Assembly (NCBI GenBank): GCA_005773145.1
Contig: SXHS01000266.1
Location: forward strand, 1-13,981
Reading direction: 5' to 3'
Length of the DNA stretch: 13,981 nucleotides
From: Planctomycetaceae bacterium
Lineage (GTDB): Bacteria > Planctomycetota > Planctomycetia > Pirellulales > Pirellulaceae
In this document: piece by piece, positions 7,302 through 13,624 of the stretch
Numbering within the stretch: the stretch's first letter is position 1
How the letters are laid out: the number at the start of each line of letters is the position of its first letter
Notes under the pieces: model-generated
What the model saw: the letters and a program-made list of their open reading frames with translations, nothing else
Told to the model about the DNA's origin: nothing
The model's database searches: none
Position numbers and translations under genes: made by a program

Positions 7302-8071
7302 CACAACGCGTGCCGATCCTGGTCTATCACCATGTGTATCCTGATGATGAAGCCGCTCGTGCCGGGGCAGCGGCCGGCATTATCGGTGTGACCGAATTCG
7401 ATCGTCAAATGCAGTACCTCCTCTGTCGGGAGTGGACTGTCGTGACGACTTCCAGGGTTATCGATTGGTTGCGCAGGAAGGGCGAATTGCCACAACGCGC
7501 GTGCGTGTTGCACTTCGACAATGGCTGGCTCGACACGTACACGGTGGTGGAGCCGCGGCTGCGCGAGCTCGGCATTAGCGCGACGTCTTTTCCAATCACC
7601 AGCGGTGTCGTGGCGGCATCCGGCGGCACAGGGCTTTGCGTCCGCACGCTCACCGAGGGCAGCATCGAAAAACCGTTTATGACTTGGCAACTATTACGGC
7701 AGCTTGCGGAAGCAGGTTGGGAAATCGGAGCTCACACGCACACGCACTGCAAGGTTGCCGACCAACACGACCGTGAAGGCGACGCTGGGGTGCTTCGTGA
7801 GGTGGAACAATCGGATCAGCTCTTTCGAGAGCACCTTGGCTTTGTGCCGGAGCATTTCGCCTATCCCAGCGGCTCACGGAGTGATCGCACCGATGCGGTG
7901 CTGCGCGAGCGGTATCAATCGTTGAGATTGTGGCGATGGGACTGGCCTATCCAATGGTTTTTCACGGACCGCGCGACTTCGCGATGGGCCATTGCGTGTC
8001 AAAACATCGACAGCCGAGTTGGCTTTGAACAGTTTGAGCGAATTTTTCACGAATCGGCCAATTTGAGCTAG
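7298..8071 (+). CDS. Polysaccharide deacetylase-like (NodB-fold) protein with altered motif 1
   Basis: A 257-aa protein starting at ATG 7298, which overlaps the previous stop by four bases and has GGGAGG at 7285-7290. The frame is open upstream to 7070, but that part lies inside the phosphoesterase gene. PILVYHHV (residues 6-13) and FAYPSGSR (187-194) are typical of the polysaccharide deacetylase/xylanase family. Motif 2 is H146-T-H-T-H150, giving both metal-ligand histidines. Motif 1 reads LHFDNGW (71-77) instead of TFDDG, so the catalytic-base Asp74 is present but the second, metal-ligand Asp is Asn75. In the family these enzymes remove N- or O-acetyl groups from sugars. Here activity may be retained, altered or lost. 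There is no signal peptide, so it should act in the cytoplasm on imported fragments. Confidence 0.83.
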   Translation: MTQRVPILVYHHVYPDDEAARAGAAAGIIGVTEFDRQMQYLLCREWTVVTTSRVIDWLRRKGELPQRACVLHFDNGWLDTYTVVEPRLRELGISATSFPITSGVVAASGGTGLCVRTLTEGSIEKPFMTWQLLRQLAEAGWEIGAHTHTHCKVADQHDREGDAGVLREVEQSDQLFREHLGFVPEHFAYPSGSRSDRTDAVLRERYQSLRLWRWDWPIQWFFTDRATSRWAIACQNIDSRVGFEQFERIFHESANLS

Positions 8072-8076
8072 GCAAT

Positions 8077-9216
8077 ATGCAACTGCGACTCGAAGAAACG
8101 TCCGTCATTTATCGTAATCCGCTGCCGGGGCATCAGGCCGTTGCTGCCACGCATCCGTTTGTTTGTCCGCTTGGCCGTGACGAGCTGCTGGCCAGCTATA
8201 AGGTCGGTTCGGCGCAATATGCTCGCGACAACATGGTTCACTTGTCGCGGTCGCTCGATGGCGGACTGACGTGGCAGCATCAGGGGGCGTTTCGTGATCG
8301 AGCCAAGGATGCACGGCCGTATCAGTATAGCAGCGGCCAATTGACGTTGCTGCGAGCCGGCACGCTGCTAATGAACAACTGGCGATGCGATCGGTCCAAT
8401 CCCAACACGCTTTACACCTGCCCCAAGACGGGCGGGAGCTTGCCGCTGGAGTTGGCGGTGTACCGGTCGCACGACGGCGGGCGGACATGGTCGGAGCCAA
8501 TCGTGGGCTTGACCCCGGATCCCGAGCCCGGCTGGATCCATGCCTGGGGTGGGCCGGTGATTGAGTTGGACGACGGCCGCTGGATGCAGCTTGCAGAACC
8601 GTGGTTGGCGTACGGCAGCACACGTCCAGTGGATGTGTATACTTACGCCCTGTTTTCCAGCGATGAGGGCCGCACGTGGGGCGAAAAAACCATAATCGCC
8701 AATGGCCTAACGCAGGACCGCGGCTACTCGCACGGGCACATCGTTCGACGGCAGGACGGACGATTCACGGCAGTGTATTGGACAATGAACGCTGCGATGA
8801 GCAAGTTTCATGGCCTGGCCATGAACGCCTCGCTGGACTCCACCGGCAAGAAGTGGACTGGGCCGCAGATGCTCAATATTCCTGGCCAGTCCTCCTATCC
8901 GGTGATCTTGGATGAGCGGCGGATGGCGGTGATCTATTCGGAGCGCGATAGCAAACGGCCAGGGATCAGAGTGGTGCTTTCCGACGATGGCGGCCGGACG
9001 TGGGGCGTGGACGAACAAGTGACCGTTTGGGATGCCTACGGCCGGGAGTCGTTGGGTGTGCCGCCCACAGATACGTATCCAGGCAGCCACGATGTGATCG
9101 CCTACGGCGCCCCGCATTTGGCCCGCGTGGACGAGCAAACGCTAATCGCCAGTTGGTGGTGTACGCAATCGGCCGATACCCACGTGCGCTTTGCGCGATT
9201 GCGAGTTGAAGGTTGA
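8077..9216 (+). CDS. Cytoplasmic BNR/Asp-box (sialidase-fold) protein, third of four
   Basis: A 379-aa protein without a signal peptide. Asp-boxes lie at residues 59-66 (SLDGGLTW), 131-138 (SHDGGRTW), 194-201 (SSDEGRTW) and 302-309 (SDDGGRTW), with a degenerate one near 252-260 (SLDSTGKKW). This is a beta-propeller of the sialidase superfamily. It resembles the next protein more than the two exported ones: both begin VI(Y/W)-x-NP-x-PG-x-QA and end with a (W/Y)(W/Y)-rich strand before an R(L)(R/K)V C-terminus. No F/YRIP motif is seen, so sialidase activity cannot be claimed. It starts five bases after the deacetylase stop and has no good Shine-Dalgarno, suggesting coupling to the upstream gene. 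It probably acts on imported oligosaccharides. Confidence 0.83.
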   Translation: MQLRLEETSVIYRNPLPGHQAVAATHPFVCPLGRDELLASYKVGSAQYARDNMVHLSRSLDGGLTWQHQGAFRDRAKDARPYQYSSGQLTLLRAGTLLMNNWRCDRSNPNTLYTCPKTGGSLPLELAVYRSHDGGRTWSEPIVGLTPDPEPGWIHAWGGPVIELDDGRWMQLAEPWLAYGSTRPVDVYTYALFSSDEGRTWGEKTIIANGLTQDRGYSHGHIVRRQDGRFTAVYWTMNAAMSKFHGLAMNASLDSTGKKWTGPQMLNIPGQSSYPVILDERRMAVIYSERDSKRPGIRVVLSDDGGRTWGVDEQVTVWDAYGRESLGVPPTDTYPGSHDVIAYGAPHLARVDEQTLIASWWCTQSADTHVRFARLRVEG

Positions 9217-9220
9217 GGAG

Positions 9221-9251
9221 CCCGTAAACCGCATCGCAACAGGCTTACGGG
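9221..9251 (+). repeat. Small hairpin just after the third BNR gene
   Basis: CCCGTAAACC (9221-9230) and GGCTTACGGG (9242-9251) pair over ten positions with one mismatch around an 11-base loop. It starts four bases after the stop codon. The following sequence is purine-rich and not a T-run, so it is more likely a 3' stabilising hairpin or repeat fragment than an intrinsic terminator. Confidence 0.45.
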
Positions 9252-9328
9252 AGGTAACAGAGGAAACAGAGAATACCGAGAAGATCTGTTCGAGATTTCT
9301 TGAAACGCAAGTTTTTTACTGGTTTGCA

Positions 9329-9362
9329 ATGCAGAGGGTTGAAAAATGCAGAGGGTTGAAAG
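9329..9362 (+). repeat. 17-bp tandem duplication supplying RBS and start codon
   Basis: ATGCAGAGGGTTGAAAA (9329-9345) is repeated at 9346-9362 with only the last base changed. The AGAGG of copy 1 (9333-9337) lies eight bases before the ATG of copy 2, which is the start of the fourth BNR frame. The ATG of copy 1 is out of frame and stops at 9446-9448. Confidence 0.85.
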
Positions 9363-10563
9363 TGGTCAACTCGCTCCGCGAGTTGGAGTTGCACTCGGCG
9401 GAGCGAGTGCACCACACTCGCCAATTGAAATCGTTGCCGAGGGGGTGATTTGGAAAAATCCCTACCCCGGCTCGCAGGCTCGCGTAGCCCTGAAGGGTTC
9501 GAGTGTCAATCTGGGCGGCGGTGTGGTGTTGCACGCGATGCAAGTCGGGCAGGCGCGAACGAGTTGCGATTCTCGCTGCGTTTTGACTCGCAGCGATGAC
9601 AGTGGCCGCACGTGGAGCGAACCTTGGCCGGTGGTGATCGAAGACGATTCGCATTTTCAGACGACAGGGGCGATGCTAGCGTGGCAGGCGGACCGTTCGC
9701 TGTTGGGCGTCATCGTGAGCAACACCTACGTCTCGCCGGAGGATGCACGATGGCAAAAGGCCAATGGTGGATGGATCGATCATCGCGCAGTGCTGGCTAC
9801 TTCGATCGATGAGGGCCGCAGTTGGAAACTGCTTCATGCCATTGACGCGCCGGCGATCGAAGGTGGATTTTTCGCCATGTCTTCCCCGCCGCTGAGCAGC
9901 AACGACGGGACCTTGATGATTGTCATTGAACCGATGTTTCGCGGCAGCATGGACGGATGGAACCACGAGGCCTCGGTGATGTTCAGCCGCGATGAGGGAC
10001 GCACGTGGCCGACCAAAGCGGTGATCGCCAAAGACCCGTCGCGACGGATTTTCTATTTCGATCCGAAAATAACCCGGCTGGCGTCTGGCCGGTGGCTGGG
10101 TATGTTATGGACGCACGACACGCGGTCGGACCAGTCGTCGCAAGCCACTTTATCGACTTCGGCCGACGGACTGGCGTGGTCGGCTGTGCAATCGACGCCA
10201 CTGTGGGGATTTTTGACGGTACCCGTCGGTCTGCCGGACGGCCGCGTGCTGGCGATTTACAACCATCGTCGCGCGCCGCAGGGCATTCGCTGCTGCATCA
10301 GTGAGGACGAGGGACACTCGTGGAACCTCGAGCACGAGACGGTGCTGTGGGATCAGGCGGCACGTCGCGTGACTGGCGAACTGGCAGCAGTGAGCCAGCC
10401 GCGCCGCTGGGAGGGCAGTGCGCTGGAAGAGATGTTCGCCACGTTCGATTTCGGCGTTCCTCACGCGATGGTGCTGGACGACGGCGCTGTGCTGGTAACC
10501 TACTATGCCACTGGGCTCGATCATATCATGCATCAGCGCTACGTGCGATTGAAAGTACATTAA
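9346..10563 (+). CDS. Cytoplasmic BNR/Asp-box (sialidase-fold) protein, fourth of four
   Basis: A 405-aa protein with no signal peptide. Asp-boxes sit at residues 83-90 (SDDSGRTW), 153-160 (SIDEGRSW), 214-221 (SRDEGRTW), 272-278 (SADGLAW, shortened) and 319-326 (SEDEGHSW). It is the closest relative in this window of the protein at 8077. Conserved sequence begins at VIWKNPYPG (residue 34), whereas the sister protein begins the same block at residue 10. The extra ~24 residues are encoded by a tandem duplication and two palindromes, so they look repeat-derived and may not be functional. GTG at 9445 (residue 34) is an alternative start, but it would leave out the first residues of the conserved block and lacks a well-spaced ribosome site. 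Substrate is unknown; a role on imported glycan fragments is inferred from its neighbours. Confidence 0.8.
   Translation: MQRVESGQLAPRVGVALGGASAPHSPIEIVAEGVIWKNPYPGSQARVALKGSSVNLGGGVVLHAMQVGQARTSCDSRCVLTRSDDSGRTWSEPWPVVIEDDSHFQTTGAMLAWQADRSLLGVIVSNTYVSPEDARWQKANGGWIDHRAVLATSIDEGRSWKLLHAIDAPAIEGGFFAMSSPPLSSNDGTLMIVIEPMFRGSMDGWNHEASVMFSRDEGRTWPTKAVIAKDPSRRIFYFDPKITRLASGRWLGMLWTHDTRSDQSSQATLSTSADGLAWSAVQSTPLWGFLTVPVGLPDGRVLAIYNHRRAPQGIRCCISEDEGHSWNLEHETVLWDQAARRVTGELAAVSQPRRWEGSALEEMFATFDFGVPHAMVLDDGAVLVTYYATGLDHIMHQRYVRLKVH
9367..9410 (+). repeat. Two adjacent palindromic hairpins inside the 5' end of the fourth BNR gene
   Basis: CAACTCGC / GCGAGTTG (9367-9374 and 9378-9385, 3-base loop) is followed by GCACTCG / CGAGTGC (9391-9397 and 9404-9410, 6-base loop). 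Both stems share the ACTCG core. The arrangement resembles a dispersed bacterial palindromic repeat that has been caught in a reading frame. It could also form an mRNA structure over the initiation region. Confidence 0.65.
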
Positions 10564-10588
10564 GTGGCTATCCGCAAAGGCAACCTTC

Positions 10589-10664
10589 CTGTGTAGGAGA
10601 AGAATCCTTTCTCCGAATTTGAGCAATTTGATACACGGTCGGCGAAGGGATTCGCCTCCTACAG
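10589..10664 (+). repeat. Intergenic imperfect inverted repeat between fourth BNR gene and aldolase
   Basis: The left arm (10589-10614) and right arm (10641-10664) are imperfect complements built on TAGGAG / CTCCTA. Each arm also folds on itself: GGAGAA with TTCTCC (10596-10601, 10609-10614) and GGCGAA with TTCGCC (10641-10646, 10651-10656). It fills most of the 138-base gap, and I see no other feature there. It looks like a dispersed repeat or REP-like element. Termination or mRNA processing within the operon is possible; there is no T-run. Confidence 0.6.
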
Positions 10665-10701
10665 ATGAAGCGTGAACCGCGGTTTGGCGAGAAAGAGCCA
10701 C

Positions 10702-11517
10702 ATGACCATTTTATCAGACGAAATGCGACAGCGACTCGCGAGTGGCGAAATCCTTTTGGGCTTGTGCAGCCAATATCCCAGTGCCGCGGTGGTGGAGTCG
10801 ATGTGTCCTGGCTGGGATTTTGTCTGGATCGACATGCAGCACGGCCAGCACGACTATGCCTCGGCACTGGAAGCGGTGCGCACGACGCAGGCGCTGGGGC
10901 TGGCGTCGATGTTGCGAGTTGATACACACGATTCGCTCCTGTTGGGCAAATATACCGACACCGGTACAACGGCAATCCTCATCCCAATGGTGAACAGCTC
11001 CGAACAGGCGAAGGAAATGGTCGTAGCACTGCGTTATCCGCCCAGCGGCGAGCGTTCGTTCGCCTCGCGGCGGCTGGTGGACCTAGTGGGCACGGACCAT
11101 CACTTGAAAACTGCACCGTTGTTGGTCGTGCAAATTGAAACTCCACAGGCGCTTCAGTCGGCTGAGGCAATCGCCGCCGTCGATGGCGTGGATGCGCTGT
11201 TCTTTGGACCGGACGATTTTCGTTTGGCTTCCGGCATCGCCTACGATGTTGGCCTGACCGAACATCTCGACCTTGCCAGGGCCGCCGAGCGAACAGCCGC
11301 CGCGGCCGTCCGAGCGGGAAAACATGCGGTAATACCCGCGCCGACGCCGGCATTGCTCAAGCAGGCAATTGCGTGGGGCTATCGCCTGATGATCGGTGGT
11401 ACCGATGCCGGATTCGTCCGCATCTCGGCCAGGACACGGCTGGCGGAACTGGACGCGGTTCGCCGCGACGCACCCCAGCACTCAACAGGGCAAGCCCCCG
11501 GTGGAGGGTATGGCTGA
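10702..11517 (+). CDS. HpcH/HpaI family aldolase
   Basis: A 271-aa class II pyruvate aldolase-like protein. Compared with HpaI and RhmA enzymes the key residues are in place: the catalytic His at 47 (WIDMQHG), Arg at 72 (MLRVD), the metal ligands Glu146 (VQIETPQA) and Asp172 (FFGPDDF), and the RYPPSGERSF block at 111-120. In the usual motif Glu precedes His; here it is Gln46. The family cleaves 2-keto-3-deoxy sugar acids or 4-hydroxy-2-oxo acids to pyruvate plus an aldehyde in the cytoplasm. In this setting a keto-deoxy sugar acid from glycan breakdown is a plausible substrate (inference). ATG 10702 is preferred over GTG 10672 because the conserved N-terminus begins there, although the ribosome site (GAAAGAG) is modest. 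Its stop shares one base with the next start (TGATG). Confidence 0.86.
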   Translation: MTILSDEMRQRLASGEILLGLCSQYPSAAVVESMCPGWDFVWIDMQHGQHDYASALEAVRTTQALGLASMLRVDTHDSLLLGKYTDTGTTAILIPMVNSSEQAKEMVVALRYPPSGERSFASRRLVDLVGTDHHLKTAPLLVVQIETPQALQSAEAIAAVDGVDALFFGPDDFRLASGIAYDVGLTEHLDLARAAERTAAAAVRAGKHAVIPAPTPALLKQAIAWGYRLMIGGTDAGFVRISARTRLAELDAVRRDAPQHSTGQAPGGGYG

Positions 11518-12602
11518 TGCCCAACGCTAGCTTGCACGTCATTGAAGTTCGCGGCAACAGCCGCCAGCGCGGGATTCAGCATGGCCGGCAACTACGTACG
11601 GCGATCGATCGCGCCGTTTCGTTCTATGAGGAGTTTTTCCGACAGCATCTAGATATGACGCCGCGCGAAATGCAGCAGCGTGCGGCCCGTTATATCGATC
11701 CCACCGCAGCCCTGAGTCCCCATCTTGCCGACGAGTTCGAGGGCATTGCCGAAGGGTCGCAGCACCCACTCGAAACCATTTACGCCCTGACGGCACGTTA
11801 CGAAATCACGTTCGAGAGAATTAAGCTGGGCGAGTGCTCCAACGTGTTCGTCGGTTCGGATTGGTCGGCCGATGGTGGAACGTTACTCGGCATGAACTGG
11901 GAGTGGCGGCCGGAGGTGATGGACTTCCGCGCGGTCATAACCAGCCGCTGCGATGATGGTCCGGATCACATCGTGGTCACCGAGTGCGGATCGCCCGGCA
12001 AGTACGGCCTTAATGAAGCCGGTATCGCCGCGATTGAAACTGGACTGGGCTGTTCTCGGCCGCATGGCATGGGACGGCAGCTCTTCGCCAATGTCATTCG
12101 TCATACGCTGGCACAGGCGAGTTTGGGCGATGCAGTGGCAGTTGTGCGGCGGCATCCGCCAGAGGCCACGGTCAGCTTCATGTTGGCCGACGCGACTGGC
12201 AATGGCGTCAATGTTGAATGCACCCCCGACGGACTGCACGAACAAACGCTGGGCGGCGGCGATTTGGCTTGGCACACGAATCACTGCCGACTGACTACAG
12301 AGCCATGCGATTTCGCCGATAGCTTTGCCCGCGGCCGGCGATGGGAACAGTTGTTGGCCGACGTCGCCCCGGCATCGGTGGACGCCCAGCGAGTGGGAGC
12401 ATGGTTAGCGGATCGGGCCGGCGGAGCGGATGCGATCTGCAAGCTGCCCAATCCCGCGTCGGCGAACAGTGCGACGTACTTGCAAACGCTGTGCTCGATT
12501 GTTTTGGCGCCGCGGGCGCGCGCGACCTGGGTCAGCGACGGTCCGTCGTGCAATTTTCCGTATCGGAGTTTCGCTCTGGCGGACCAAGAGGCGCCGGTAT
12601 GA
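11517..12602 (+). CDS. C45-family (acyl-CoA:6-APA acyltransferase-like) Ntn-hydrolase
   Basis: A 361-aa protein. The start at 11517 shares one base with the aldolase stop and has GGAGGG (11503-11508) eight bases upstream. The order of features fits peptidase C45: an N-terminal helical pro-segment with RGNSRQRGIQHGRQL (~12-26), a nucleophile region LGECSNVFVG (~104-113) with Cys107, LLGMNWEW, KYGLNEAGIA, then WHTNHC. In the family an autocatalytic cut before Cys exposes the N-terminal nucleophile, and the mature enzyme hydrolyses or transfers acyl groups on amides. The residue before Cys is Glu here rather than the Gly of the fungal penicillin enzyme. There is no signal peptide, so it is cytoplasmic. 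Removal of an acyl group from an amino sugar or amide would suit the locus, but that is inference. It overlaps the next gene by four bases. Confidence 0.8.
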   Translation: MPNASLHVIEVRGNSRQRGIQHGRQLRTAIDRAVSFYEEFFRQHLDMTPREMQQRAARYIDPTAALSPHLADEFEGIAEGSQHPLETIYALTARYEITFERIKLGECSNVFVGSDWSADGGTLLGMNWEWRPEVMDFRAVITSRCDDGPDHIVVTECGSPGKYGLNEAGIAAIETGLGCSRPHGMGRQLFANVIRHTLAQASLGDAVAVVRRHPPEATVSFMLADATGNGVNVECTPDGLHEQTLGGGDLAWHTNHCRLTTEPCDFADSFARGRRWEQLLADVAPASVDAQRVGAWLADRAGGADAICKLPNPASANSATYLQTLCSIVLAPRARATWVSDGPSCNFPYRSFALADQEAPV

Positions 12603-13624
12603 CGCATTCGTCGGCAGCACAACGCGGAGCGGATTGGCTGGTGAGCCTTACCAACGACGACGGCTCGATCCACGGCGGCAGCAGCATTAACGAGTACTAC
12701 AAGACCGTATTCGGGCTGTGCTGCGCAGGCAGGAACGCCGAGGCGGATTGCATGCTGAGCTTCATCGACCGCCGCTTTCTACGCGCCAACGGCGATCTCG
12801 ACGGCACGGGATGCGGATGGTTCCACCTGTTTCCAATCTATCCGCACGCCTGGGTGCTGATGGCGGCCCTGATGCGCGGGCGGCTGGAAATGGTCCATCG
12901 TTTGGCCGAGTTCCTCGAAACCTTCCAAGACGAAACGACCGGCGGCCTCTATACGACGCCGGGCGAGCGACAACGTCAAGGTCAGCAGGACATGATGACC
13001 ACCGGCTTGGTCGCCATCGCCCTGCTGTGGGCCGGACGCCTCGATGTGGCCCGGCGCACCGCTGGTTGGATGCGGCAACTCTGGGACGCGCAGCCCGATC
13101 TCACGCGAAAGCTGTACTTCATCTCGAATCATTGCCAGGTACTCGTGCGAGATTTTCCGGAAACCGACGCCAAGGCGTATGTGGTCGATGCCACGCAGGA
13201 GGCACAACGCTATTATCAATTTGGAATCCCATGCGCGTTTCTCACTCAATACGGCGCAGCAACGGGAGATCGCACATGGCATAAACTGGCGGGCGACTAT
13301 CTGCACGCCACCGGCCACTATCATCACGACGTCTATCAACGGCCGCAGTCCGGCAAAGTGGGTTGGGCAGCGGCATGGCGGTATCGGCTGTTGCGCGAGC
13401 CTGCTGATCTGGAAATTCTCCGCAAGGTACACGATCACTTAGTCGCGGCGCAACATCCGCAAGGCTGGTGGTCGGCAGCCAGCGTCTATCAGCCACAGAG
13501 CCAATCGAGCGACGCGGCTCGACCAGCGGCCGTCGAACCGGGAATTGATCTGACCGGTGAATTCGTCGCCCATTTATCGTGGATGGAATCAGCCCTGAAT
13601 GCCGCGGAACTTTGCCATGCGTGA
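12599..13624 (+). CDS. Alpha/alpha-toroid protein (terpenoid-cyclase / six-hairpin-like)
   Basis: A 341-aa protein. The start at 12599 overlaps the previous stop (ATGA) and has AAGAGG at 12586-12591; the upstream extension of the frame lies inside the C45 gene. It is helical with repeated aromatic and glycine-rich turns: QRGADWLVSLTNDDGSIHGG at the start, ETTGGLYTTPGER (~118-130), TGLVAIALLWAGR, and HPQGWWSA near the end. This pattern suits an alpha/alpha toroid, as in prenyltransferase/squalene-cyclase-like and six-hairpin glycosidase-like proteins. No DxDD cyclase motif or assignable catalytic pair is visible, so the function is open. The setting favours a carbohydrate-active role over terpenoid synthesis. 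No signal peptide is seen. It overlaps the next gene by eight bases. Confidence 0.7.
   Translation: MTHSSAAQRGADWLVSLTNDDGSIHGGSSINEYYKTVFGLCCAGRNAEADCMLSFIDRRFLRANGDLDGTGCGWFHLFPIYPHAWVLMAALMRGRLEMVHRLAEFLETFQDETTGGLYTTPGERQRQGQQDMMTTGLVAIALLWAGRLDVARRTAGWMRQLWDAQPDLTRKLYFISNHCQVLVRDFPETDAKAYVVDATQEAQRYYQFGIPCAFLTQYGAATGDRTWHKLAGDYLHATGHYHHDVYQRPQSGKVGWAAAWRYRLLREPADLEILRKVHDHLVAAQHPQGWWSAASVYQPQSQSSDAARPAAVEPGIDLTGEFVAHLSWMESALNAAELCHA

Noticed and set aside
9221..9251. Intrinsic terminator after the third BNR gene
   Set aside because: The hairpin is followed by purine-rich sequence with no T-run, so it is listed as a hairpin only.
9191..9448. Open frame of 85 residues spanning the 9217-9345 gap
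   Set aside because: It begins inside the upstream BNR gene in another frame and consists of translated repeats; no protein-like features.
12599..13624. Squalene-hopene or other terpenoid cyclase
   Set aside because: Helical toroid character is visible, but no DxDD motif or regular set of QW repeats could be found, and the neighbours point to carbohydrate metabolism.
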